Positions 24,335 to 35,700 of a DNA stretch of 64,000 nucleotides are shown here, one piece after another; position 1 is the stretch's first letter; each line of letters begins with the position of its first letter. Source of the stretch: Saposhnikovia divaricata (Eukaryota; Streptophyta; Magnoliopsida; Apiales; Apiaceae). The position numbers and the translations under genes were made by a program. Location: assembly GCA_036435485.1 (NCBI GenBank), contig CM071599.1:1550001-1614000 (forward strand), read 5' to 3'. Under the pieces are notes generated by a model, which worked only from the letters and a program-made list of their open reading frames with translations, searched no databases and was not told the DNA's origin.

Positions 24335-27202
24335 TTGGAATTCAACGAAATTTTATTTGGCGCAATTCGGACCGGAATCGGAGCTGATATGATCAAGACT
24401 CGGTTTTCGAAAATTCTCACAGGGGTTAGTACACGGGATATTGTTAAAAATCAAGTCGGACCATTTTGTGGATATTTTTACATATTTTGTTCCTATGGGT
24501 TATTGGAATTCAACGAAATTTTATTTGACGCAGTTCGGACCGGAATCGGAGCTGATATAATCGAAACTCGGTTTTTGAAAAATTCCCAAAGGGGTTAGTA
24601 CACGGGATATTGTTAAAAATCAAGTCGGACCATTTTGTGGATATTTTTACATATTTTGTTCCTATGGGTTATTGGAATTCAACGAAATTTTATTTGACGC
24701 AGTTCGGACCGGAATCGGAGCTGATATAATCGAAACTCGGTTTTTGAAAAATTCCCAAAGGGGTTAGTACACGGGATATTGTTAAAAATCAAGTCGGACC
24801 ATTTTGTGGATATTTTTACATATTTTGTTCCTATGGGTTATTGGAATTCAACGAAATTTTATTTGACGCAGTTCGGACCGGAATCGGAGCTGATATAATC
24901 GAAACTCGGTTTTTGAAAAATTCCCAAAGGGGTTAGTGCACGGGATATTATTAAAAATCAAGTCGGACAATTTTGTGGATATTTTTACATATTTTGTTCC
25001 TATGGGTTATTTGAATTCAACGAAATTTTATTTGATGCAGTTCGGACCGGAATCGGAGCTGATATAATCGAAACTCGGTTTTTGAAAAATTCCCAAAGGG
25101 GTTAGTACACGGGATATTGTTAAAATTCAAGTCGGACCATTTTTGGATATTTTTACATATTTTGTTCCTATGGGTTATTGAAATTCAACAAAATTTTATT
25201 TGACGCGGGTCGAACCTGAATCGGAGCTGATATGATCGAAACTCGGTTTTCGGATAATCCTCAAAGTGGTTAGTACACGGGATATTGTTAAAAATCGAGT
25301 TGGACCATTTTAGGGATATTTTTACAAATTTTGTTCCTATGGGTTCTTGGAATTCAACGAAATTTTATTTGACGCAGTTCGGACTGGAATCGGAGCTGAT
25401 ATAATCGAAACTCGGTTTTCGAAAAATTCTCAAAGGGGTTAGTACACGGGATATTGTTAAAAATCAAGTCGGACCATTTTGTGGATATTTTTACATATTT
25501 TGTTCCTGTGGGTTATTGGAATTCAACGAAATTTTATTTGACGCAGTTCGGACCGGAATCGGAGCTGATATAATCGAAACTCGGTTTTTGAAAAATTCTC
25601 AAAGTGGTTAGTACACGGGATATTGTTAAAAATTGAGTCGGACCATTTTGTGGATATTTTTACATATTTTGTTCCTCTGGGTTATTGGAATTCAACGAAA
25701 TTTTATTTGGCGCAATTCGGACCGGATTCGGAGCTGATATGATCAAAACTCGGTTTTCGAAAATTCTCACAGGGGTTAGTACACGGGATATTGTTAAAAA
25801 TCAAGTCGGACCATTTTGTGGATATTTTTATATATTTTGTTCCTATGGGTTATTGAAATTTAACAAAATTTTATTTGACGCGGGTCGAACCTAAATCGAA
25901 GCTGATATGATCGAAACTCGGTTTTCGGATAATCCTCAAAGTGGTTAGTACACGGGATATTGTTAAAAATTGAGTCGGACCATTTTGTGGATGTTTTTAC
26001 ATATTTTGTTCCTATGGGTTATTGGAATTCAACGAAATTTTATTTGGCGCAATTCGGACCGGAATCGGAGCTGATATGATCAAAACTCGGTTTTCGAAAA
26101 TTCTCACAGGGGTTAGTACACGGGATATTGTTAAAAATCAAGTCGGACCATTTTGTGGATATTATTACATATTTTGTTCCTATGGGTTATTGGAATTCAA
26201 CGAAATTTTATTTGACGCAGTTCGGACCGGAATCGGAGCTGATATAATCGAAACTCGGTTTTTGAAAAATTCCCAAAGGGGTTAGTGCACGGGATATTAT
26301 TAAAAATCAAGTCGGACCATTTTGTGGATATTTTTACATATTTTGTTCCTATGGGTTATTGGAATTCAACGAAATTTTATTTGATGCAGTTCGGACCGGA
26401 ATCGGAGCTGATATAATCGAAACTCGGTTTTTGAAAAATTCCCAAAGGGGTTAGTACACGGGATATTGTTAAAAATCAAGTCGGACCATTTTTGGATATT
26501 TTTACATATTTTGTTCCTATGGGTTATTGAAATTCAACAAAATTTTACTTGACGCGGGTCGAACCTGAATCGGAGCTGATATGATCGAAACTCGGTTTTC
26601 GGATAATCCTCAAAGTGGTTAGTACACGGGATATTGTTAAAAATCGAGTTGGACCATTTTAGGGATATTTTTACATATTTTGTTCCTATGGGTTATTGGA
26701 ATTCAACGAAATTTTATTTGACGCAGTTCGGACCGGAATCGGAGCTGATATAATCGAAACTCGGTTTTTGAAAAATTCTCAAAGGGGTTAGTACACGGGA
26801 TATTGTTAAAAATCAAGTCGGACCATTTTGTGGATATTTTTACATATTTTGTTCCTGTGGGTTTTTGGAATTCAACGAAATTTTATTTGACGCAGTTCGG
26901 ATCGGAATCGGAGCTGATATAATCGAAACTCGGTTTTTGAAAAATTCTCAAAGGGGTTAGTACACGGGATATTGTTAAAAATCAAGTCGGACCATTTTGT
27001 GGATATTTTTATATATTTTGTTCCTATGGGTTATTGAAATTTAACAAAATTTTATTTGACGCGGGTCGAACCTGAATCGGAGCTGATATGATCGAAACTC
27101 GGTTTTCGGATAATCCTCAAAGTGGTTAGTACACGGGTTATTGTTAAAAATTGAGTCGGACCATTTTGTGGATATTTTTACATATTTTGTTCCTATGGGT
27201 TA
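24335..27202 (+). repeat. 21-mer segment, copy 2 with divergent end
   Basis: The block starts as a copy of 20791 onward, including three type a monomers with TTCCCAAAGG, a GATGCAGTTC monomer preceded by GGGTTATTTGAATTC, GGGTTCTTGG at 25341, and CCTCTGGGTTATT near 25675. After 26.0 kb it contains a TATTATTACAT monomer, a GATGCAGTTC monomer, an EcoRI-less GCGGG monomer with TTTTACTTGACG, GAGTTGG, a GGGTTTTTGGAATTC monomer with CGGATCGG, and type b. The part from 25.0 to 26.5 kb recurs at 31.9-33.4 kb with a shift of 6,909 bp. Confidence 0.75.
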
Positions 27203-27709
27203 TTGGAATTCAACGAAATTTTATTTGGCGCAATTCGGACCGGAATCGGAGCTGATATGATCAAGACTCGGTTTTCGAAAATTCTCACAGGGGTTAGTAC
27301 ACGGGATATTGTTAAAAATCAAGTCGGACCATTTTGTGGATATTTTTACATATTTTGTTCCTATGGGTTATTGGAATTCAACGAAATTTTATTTGGCGCA
27401 ATTCGGACCGGAATCGGAGCTGATATGATCAAGACTCGGTTTTCGAAAATTCTCACAGGGGTTAGTACACGGGATATTGTTAAAAATCAAGTCGGACCAT
27501 TTTGTGGATATTTTTACATATTTTGTTCCTATGGGTTATTGGAATTCAACGAAATTTTATTTGGCGCAATTCGGACCGGAATCGGAGCTGATATGATCAA
27601 GACTCGGTTTTCGAAAATTCTCACAGGGGTTAGTACACGGGATATTGTTAAAAATCAAGTCGGACCATTTTGTGGATATTATTACATATTTTGTTCCAAT
27701 GGGTTATTG
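27203..27709 (+). repeat. Three tandem 168-bp type c monomers, copy 1
   Basis: EcoRI sites start at 27206, 27374, 27542 and 27710, exactly 168 bp apart. This is the only kind of place in the window, with its copy at 34449, where type c is repeated three times in a row. Because 168 is a multiple of three, the frame stays open for 196 codons (27203-27793), giving three copies of a 56-residue repeat. I read this as arithmetic of the satellite, not as a gene: no start context, codon signature or conserved domain supports expression. Confidence 0.88.
27492..27659 (+). repeat. Reference monomer, type c (168 bp)
   Basis: This type has GGCGCAATTCGGACCGG, GATATGATCAAGACTC (or CAAAAC), and TTTTCGAAAATTCTCACAGG. 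One A is missing from the tract after TTTTCG, so the unit is 168 bp, that is 56 codons exactly. A tandem run of type c therefore keeps its reading frame and produces misleadingly long open frames. In most HORs it is the first monomer of the unit as I have phased it. Confidence 0.88.
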
Positions 27710-29220
27710 GAATTCAACGAAATTTTATTTTGCGCAATTCGGACCGGAATCGGAGCTCAAAACTCGGTTTTCGAAAATTCTCAAAGGGGTTAGTACACGG
27801 GATATTGTTAAAAATCAAGTCGGACCATTTTGTGGATATTTTTACATATTTTGTTCCTATGGGTTATTGGAATTCAACGAAATTTTATTTGACGCAGTTC
27901 GGACCGGAATCGGAGCTGATATAATCGAAACTCGGTTTTTGAAAAATTCCCAAAGGGGTTAGTACACGGGATATTGTTAAAAATCAAGTCGGACCATTTT
28001 GTGGATATTTTTACATATTTTGTTCCTATGGGTTATTGGAATTCAACGAAATTTTATTTGACGCAGTTCGGACCGGAATCGGAGCTGATATAATCGAAAC
28101 TCGGTTTTTGAAAAATTCCCAAAGGGGTTAGTGCACGGGATATTATTAAAAATCAAGTCGGACCATTTTGTGGATATTTTTACATATTTTGTTCCTATGG
28201 GTTATTGGAATTCAACGAAATTTTATTTGATGCAGTTCGGACCGGAATCGGAGCTGATATAATCGAAACTCGGTTTTTGAAAAATTCCCAAAGGGGTTAG
28301 TACACGGGATATTGTTAAAAATCAAGTCGGACCATTTTTGGATATTTTTACATATTTTGTTCCTATGGGTTATTCAAATTCAACAAAATTTTATTTGACG
28401 CGGGTCGAACCTGAATCGGAGCTGATATGATCGAAACTCGGTTTTTGAAAAATTCCCAAAGGGGTTAGTACACGGGATATTGTTAAAAATCGAGTTGGAC
28501 CATTTTAGGGATATTTTTACATATTTTGTTCCTATGGGTTATTGGAATTCAACGAAATTTTATTTGACGCAGTTCGGACTGGAATCGGAGCTGATATAAT
28601 CGAAACTCGGTTTTTGAAAAATTCTCAAAGGGGTTAGTACACGGGATATTGTTAAAAATCAAGTCGGACCATTTTGTGGATATTTTTACATATTTTGTTC
28701 CTGTGGGTTATTGGAATTCAACGAAATTTTATTTGACGCAGTTCGGACCGGAATCGGAGCTGATATAATCGAAACTCGGTTTTTGAAAAATTCTCAAAGG
28801 GGTTAGTACACGGGATATTGTTAAAAATCAAGTCGGACCATTTTGTGGATATTTTTACATATTTTGTTCCTGTGGGTTATTGGAATTCAACGAAATTTTA
28901 TTTGACGCAGTTCGGACCGGAATCGGAGCTGATATAATCGAAACTCGGTTTTTGAAAAATTCTCAAAGGGGTTAGTACACGGGATATTGTTAAAAATCAA
29001 GTCGGACCATTTTGTGGATATTTTTATATATTTTGTTCCTATGGGTTATTGAAATTTAACAAAATTTTATTTGTCGTGGGTCGAACCTGAATCGGAGGTG
29101 ATATGATCGAAACTCGGTTTTCGGATAATCCTCAAAGTGGTTAGTACACGGGATATTGTTAAAAATTGAGTCACACCATTTTGTGGATATTTTTACATAT
29201 TTTGTTCCTATGGGTTATTG
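27539..29220 (+). repeat. Ten-monomer block with 8-bp-deletion monomer, copy 2
   Basis: This is a copy of 15569-17250 at a shift of 11,970 bp: GAGCTC at 27753 (15783), GAGTTGG-type EcoRI at 28545 (16575) and the final EcoRI at 29221 (17251) all agree. Differences are few. Near 28440 a GCGGGTCGAACCTG monomer ends with TTTTTGAAAAATTCCC rather than TTTTCGGATAATCC, a hybrid not present in copy 1, and the closing type b monomer has TTGTCGTGGGTCG and GGAGGTG. Confidence 0.82.
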
Positions 29221-30929
29221 GAATTCAACGAAATTTTATTTGATGCAGTTCGGACCGGAATCGGAGCTGATATAATCGAAACTCGGTTTTTGAAAAATTC
29301 CCAAAGGGGTTAGTACACGGGATATTGTTAAAAATCAAGTCGGACCATTTTTGGATATTTTTACATATTTTGTTCCTATGGGTTATTGAAATTCAACAAA
29401 ATTTTACTTGACGCGGGTCGAACCTGAATCGGAGCTGATATGGTCGAAACTCGGTTTTCGGATAATCCTCAAAGTGGTTAGTACACGGGATATTGTTAAA
29501 AATCGAGTTGGACCATTTTAGGGATATTTTTACATATTTTGTTCCTATGGGTTATTGGAATTCAACGAAATTTTATTTGACGCAGTTCGGACTGGAATCG
29601 GAGCTGATATAATCGAAACTCGGTTTTCGAAAAATTCTCAAAGGGGTTAGTACACGGGATATTGTTAAAAATCAAGTCGGACCATTTTGTGGATATTTTT
29701 ACATATTTTGTTCCTGTGGGTTTTTGGAATTCAACGAAATTTTATTGGACGCAGTCCGGATCGGAATCGGAGCTTATATAATCGAAACTCGGTTTTTGAA
29801 AAATTCTCAAAGGGGTTAGTACACGGGATATTGTTAAAAATCAAGTCGGACCATTTTGTGGATATTTTTATATATTTTGTTCCTATGGGTTATTGAAATT
29901 TAACAAAATTTTATTTGACGCGGGTCGAACCTGAATCGGAGCTGATATGATCGAAACTCGGTTTTCGGATAATCCTCAAAGTGGTTAGTACACGGGATAT
30001 TGTTAAAAATTGAGTCGGACCATTTTGTGGATATTTTTACATATTTTGTTCCTATGGGTTATTGGAATTCAACGAAATTTTATTTGGCGCAATTCGGACC
30101 GGAATCGGAGCTGATATGATCAAGACTCGGTTTTCGAAAATTCTCACAGGGGTTAGTACACGGGATATTGTTAAAAATCAAGTCGGACCATTTTGTGGAT
30201 ATTTTTACATATTTTGTTCCTATGGGTTATTGGAATTCAACGAAATTTTATTTGACGCAGTTCGGACCGGAATCGGAGCTGATATAATCGAAACTCGGTT
30301 TTTGAAAAATTCCCAAAGGGGTTAGTACACGGGATATTGTTAAAAATCAAGTCGGACCATTTTTGGATATTTTTACATATTTTGTTCCTATGGGTTATTG
30401 AAATTCAACAAAATTTTATTTGACGCGGGTCGAACCTGAATCGGAGCTGATATGATCGAAACTCGGTTTTCGGATAATCCTCAAAGTGGTTAGTACACGG
30501 GATATTGTTAAAAATCGAGTTGGACCATTTTAGGGATATTTTTACATATTTTGTTCCTATGGGTTATTGGAATTCAACGAAATTTTATTTGACGCAGTTC
30601 GGACTGGAATCGGAGCTGATATAATCGAAACTCGGTTTTCGAAAAATTCTCAAAGGGGTTAGTACACGGGATATTGTTAAAAATCAAGTCGGACCATTTT
30701 GTGGATATTTTTACATATTTTGTTCCTGTGGGTTTTTTGGAATTCAACGAAATTTTATTTGACGCAGTTCGGATCGGAATCGGAGCTGATATAATCGAAA
30801 CTCGGTTTTTGAAAAATTCTCAAAGGGGTTAGTACACGGGATATTGTTAAAAATCAAGTCGGACCATTTTGTGGATATTTTTATATATTTTGTTCCTATG
30901 GGTTATTGAAATTTAACAAAATTTTATTT
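29073..30929 (+). repeat. 11-mer HOR (1,857 bp), copy 1
   Basis: The TTGTCGTGGGTCG marker at 29073 recurs at 30930, and the CCTGTGGGTTTTTGG / TATTGGACGCAGTCC monomer near 29.71 kb recurs 1,857 bp later near 31.57 kb. The unit contains a GATGCAGTTC monomer, an EcoRI-less GCGGG monomer with TTTTACTTGACG, GAGTTGG with GGACTGG, the GGGTTTTTGG monomer, type b, type c, type a, a second GCGGG monomer, GAGTTGG, and a GGGTTTTTTGG monomer with one extra T. Confidence 0.8.
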
Positions 30930-31880
30930 GTCGTGGGTCGAACCTGAATCGGAGGTGATATGATCGAAACTCGGTTTTCGGATAATCCTCAAAGTGGTTA
31001 GTACACGGGATATTGTTAAAAATTGAGTCACACCATTTTGTGGATATTTTTACATATTTTGTTCCTATGGGTTATTGGAATTCAACGAAATTTTATTTGA
31101 TGCAGTTCGGACCGGAATCGGAGCTGATATAATCGAAACTCGGTTTTTGAAAAATTCCCAAAGGGGTTGGTACACGGGATATTGTTAAAAATCAAGTCGG
31201 ACCATTTTTGGATATTTTTACATATTTTGTTCCTATGGGTTATTGAAATTCAACAAAATTTTACTTGACGCGGGTCGAACCTGAATCGGAGCTGATATGA
31301 TCGAAACTCGGTTTTCGGATAATCCTCAAAGTGGTTAGTACACGGGATATTGTTAAAAATCGAGTTGGACCATTTTAGGGATATTTTTACATATTTTGTT
31401 CCTATGGGTTATTGGAATTCAACGAAATTTTATTTGACGCAGTTCGGACTGGAATCGGAGCTGATATAATCGAAACTCGGTTTTCGAAAAATTCTCAAAG
31501 GGGTTAGTACACGGGATATTGTTAAAAATCAAGTCGGACCATTTTGTGGATATTTTTACATATTTTGTTCCTGTGGGTTTTTGGAATTCAACGAAATTTT
31601 ATTGGACGCAGTCCGGATCGGAATCGGAGCTTATATAATCGAAACTCGGTTTTTGAAAAATTCTCAAAGGGGTTAGTACACGGGATATTGTTAAAAATCA
31701 AGTCGGACCATTTTGTGGATATTTTTATATATTTTGTTCCTATGGGTTATTGAAATTTAACAAAATTTTATTTGACGCGGGTCGAACCTGAATCGGAGCT
31801 GATATGATCGAAACTCGGTTTTCGGATAATCCTCAAAGTGGTTAGTACACGGGATATTGTTAAAAATTGAGTCACACCAT
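30930..31880 (+). repeat. 11-mer HOR, copy 2 (truncated)
   Basis: This repeats the first half of the 1,857 bp unit. After the type b monomer near 31.8 kb it switches to the ATTTGAATTC / GATGCAGTTC / TTAAAATTCAAG series found at 25.0 kb, so the copy is cut short. One private change is GGGGTTGGTACACGGG near 31166, which is also found near 36556 in copy 3, linking those two copies more closely to each other than to copy 1. Confidence 0.77.
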
Positions 31881-34448
31881 TTTGTGGATATTTTTACATA
31901 TTTTGTTCCTATGGGTTATTTGAATTCAACGAAATTTTATTTGATGCAGTTCGGACCGGAATCGGAGCTGATATAATCGAAACTCGGTTTTTGAAAAATT
32001 CCCAAAGGGGTTAGTACACGGGATATTGTTAAAATTCAAGTCGGACCATTTTTGGATATTTTTACATATTTTGTTCCTATGGGTTATTGAAATTCAACAA
32101 AATTTTATTTGACGCGGGTCGAACCTGAATCGGAGCTGATATGATCGAAACTCGGTTTTCGGATAATCCTCAAAGTGGTTAGTACACGGGATATTGTTAA
32201 AAATCGAGTTGGACCATTTTAGGGATATTTTTACAAATTTTGTTCCTATGGGTTCTTGGAATTCAACGAAATTTTATTTGACGCAGTTCGGACTGGAATC
32301 GGAGCTGATATAATCGAAACTCGGTTTTCGAAAAATTCTCAAAGGGGTTAGTACACGGGATATTGTTAAAAATCAAGTCGGACCATTTTGTGGATATTTT
32401 TACATATTTTGTTCCTGTGGGTTATTGGAATTCAACGAAATTTTATTTGACGCAGTTCGGACCGGAATCGGAGCTGATATAATCGAAACTCGGTTTTTGA
32501 AAAATTCTCAAAGTGGTTAGTACACGGGATATTGTTAAAAATTGAGTCGGACCATTTTGTGGATATTTTTACATATTTTGTTCCTCTGGGTTATTGGAAT
32601 TCAACGAAATTTTATTTGGCGCAATTCGGACCGGATTCGGAGCTGATATGATCAAAACTCGGTTTTCGAAAATTCTCACAGGGGTTAGTACACGGGATAT
32701 TGTTAAAAATCAAGTCGGACCATTTTGTGGATATTTTTATATATTTTGTTCCTATGGGTTATTGAAATTTAACAAAATTTTATTTGACGCGGGTCGAACC
32801 TAAATCGAAGCTGATATGATCGAAACTCGGTTTTCGGATAATCCTCAAAGTGGTTAGTACACGGGATATTGTTAAAAATTGAGTCGGACCATTTTGTGGA
32901 TGTTTTTACATATTTTGTTCCTATGGGTTATTGGAATTCAACGAAATTTTATTTGGCGCAATTCGGACCGGAATCGGAGCTGATATGATCAAAACTCGGT
33001 TTTCGAAAATTCTCACAGGGGTTAGTACACGGGATATTGTTAAAAATCAAGTCGGACCATTTTGTGGATATTATTACATATTTTGTTCCTATGGGTTATT
33101 GGAATTCAACGAAATTTTATTTGACGCAGTTCGGACCGGAATCGGAGCTGTTATAATCGAAACTCGGTTTTTGAAAAATTCCCAAAGGGGTTAGTGCACG
33201 GGATATTATTAAAAATCAAGTCGGACCATTTTGTGGATATTTTTACATATTTTGTTCCTATGGGTTATTGGAATTCAACGAAATTTTATTTGATGCAGTT
33301 CGGACCGGAATCGGAGCTGATATAATCGAAACTCGGTTTTTGAAAAATTCCCAAAGGGGTTAGTACACGGGATATTGTTAAAAATCAAGTCGGACCATTT
33401 TTGGATATTTTTACATATTTTGTTCCTATGGGTTATTGAAATTCAACAAAATTTTATTTGACGCGGGTCGAACCTGAATCGGAGCTGATATGATCGAAAC
33501 TCGGTTTTCGGATAATCCTCAAAGTGGTTAGTACACGGGATATTGTTAAAAATCGAGTTGGACCATTTTAGGGATATTTTTACAAATTCTGTTCCTGTGG
33601 GTTATTGGAATTCAACGAAATTTTATTTGACGCAGTTCGGACTGGAATCGGAGCTGATATAATCGAAACTCGGTTTTCGAAAAATTCTCAAATGGGTTAG
33701 TACACGTGATATTGTTAAAAATCAAGTCGGACCATTTTTGGATATTTTTACATATTTTGTTCCTATGGGTTATTGAAATTCAACAAAATTTTACTTGACG
33801 CGGGTCGAACCTGAATCGGAGCTGATATGATCGAAACTCGGTTTTCGGATAATCCTCAAAGTGGTTAGTACACGGGATATTGTTAAAAATCGAGTTGGAC
33901 CATTTTAGGGATATTTTTACATATTTTGTTCCTATGGGTTATTGGAATTCAACGAAATTTTATTTGACGCAGTTCGGACCGGAATCGGAGCTGATATAAT
34001 CGAAACTCGGTTTTTGAAAAATTCTCAAAGGGGTTAGTACACGGGATATTGTTAAAAATCAAGTCGGACCATTTTGTGGATATTTTTACATATTTTGTTC
34101 CTGTGGGTTTTTGGAATTCAACGAAATTTTATTTGACGCAGTTCGGATCGGAATCGGAGCTGATATAATCGAAACTCGGTTTTTGAAAAATTCTCAAAGG
34201 GGTTAGTACACGGGATATTGTTAAAAATCAAGTCGGACCATTTTGTGGATATTTTTATATATTTTGTTCCTATGGGTTATTGAAATTTAACAAAATTTTA
34301 TTTGACGCGGGTCGAACCTGAATCGGAGCTGATATGATCGAAACTCGGTTTTCGGATAATCCTCAAAGTGGTTAGTACACGGGTTATTGTTAAAAATTGA
34401 GTCGGACCATTTTGTGGATATTTTTACATATTTTGTTCCTATGGGTTA
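31880..34448 (+). repeat. Duplicate of the 25.0-27.2 kb segment
   Basis: Markers match 25.0-26.5 kb at a shift of 6,909 bp (GGGTTCTTGG at 32250, CCTCTGGGTTATT near 32584, type c starts at 32594 and 32931). Between about 33.54 and 33.9 kb two extra monomers are present, including one with ACAAATTCTGTTCCTGTGGG and one with AAATGGGTTAGTACACGTG; after them the shift becomes 7,246 bp. The ACAAATTCTG monomer also occurs near 22455 and 46735. Confidence 0.77.
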
Positions 34449-35700
34449 TTGGAATTCAACGAAATTTTATTTGGTGCAATTCGGACCGGAATCGGAGCTG
34501 ATATGATCAAGACTCGGTTTTCGAAAATTCTCACAGGGGTTAGTACACGGGATATTGTTAAAAATCAAGTCGGACCATTTTGTGGATATTTTTACATATT
34601 TTGTTCCTATGGGTTATTGGAATTCAACGAAATTTTATTTGGCGCAATTCGGACCGGAATCGGAGCTGATATGATCAAGACTCGGTTTTCGAAAATTCTC
34701 ACAGGGGTTAGTACACGGGATATTGTTAAAAATCAAGTCGGACCATTTTGTGGATATTTTTACATATTTTGTTCCTATGGGTTATTGGAATTCAACGAAA
34801 TTTTATTTGGCGCAATTCGGACCGGAATCGGAGCTGATATGATCAAGACTCGGTTTTCGAAAATTCTCACAGGGGTTAGTACACGGGATATTGTTAAAAA
34901 TCAAGTCGGACCATTTTGTGGATATTATTACATATTTTGTTCCAATGGGTTATTGGAATTCAACGAAATTTTATTTTGCGCAATTCGGACCGGAATCGGA
35001 GCTCAAAACTCGGTTTTCGAAAATTCTCAAAGGGGTTAGTACACGGGATATTGTTAAAAATCAAGTCGGACCATTTTGTGGATATTTTTACATATTTTGT
35101 TCCTATGGGTTATTGGAATTCAACGAAATTTTATTTGACGCAGTTCGGACCGGAATCGGAGCTGATATAATCGAAACTCGGTTTTTGAAAAATTCCCAAA
35201 GGGGTTAGTACACGGGATATTGTTAAAAATCAAGTCGGACCATTTTGTGGATATTTTTACATATTTTGTTCCTATGGGTTATTGGAATTCAACGAAATTT
35301 TATTTGACGCAGTTCGGACCGGAATCGGAGCTGATATAATCGAAACTCGGTTTTTGAAAAATTCCCAAAGGGGTTAGTGCACGGGATATTATTAAAAATC
35401 AAGTTGGACCATTTTGTGGATATTTTTACATATTTTGTTCCTATGGGTTATTGGAATTCAACGAAATTTTATTTGATGCAGTTCGGACCGGAATCGGAGC
35501 TGATATAATCGAAACTCGGTTTTTGAAAAATTCCCAAAGGGGTTAGTACACGGGATATTGTTAAAAATCAAGTCGGACCATTTTTGGATATTTTTACATA
35601 TTTTGTTCCTATGGGTTATTCAAATTCAACAAAATTTTATTTGACGCGGGTCGAACCTGAATCGGAGCTGATATGATCGAAACTCGGTTTTCGGATAATC
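34449..35700 (+). repeat. Triple type c plus 8-bp-deletion block, copy 3
   Basis: This copy of 27203-28440 is shifted by 7,246 bp. The three 168 bp type c monomers are kept (again 196 open codons, 34449-35039), as is the eight-base deletion creating GAGCTC at 34999-35004. Private changes include GGTGCAATTC near 34474 and AAGTTGGACC near 35402. The GCGGG monomer near 35.6 kb retains TTTTCGGATAATCC, unlike copy 2. Confidence 0.83.
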
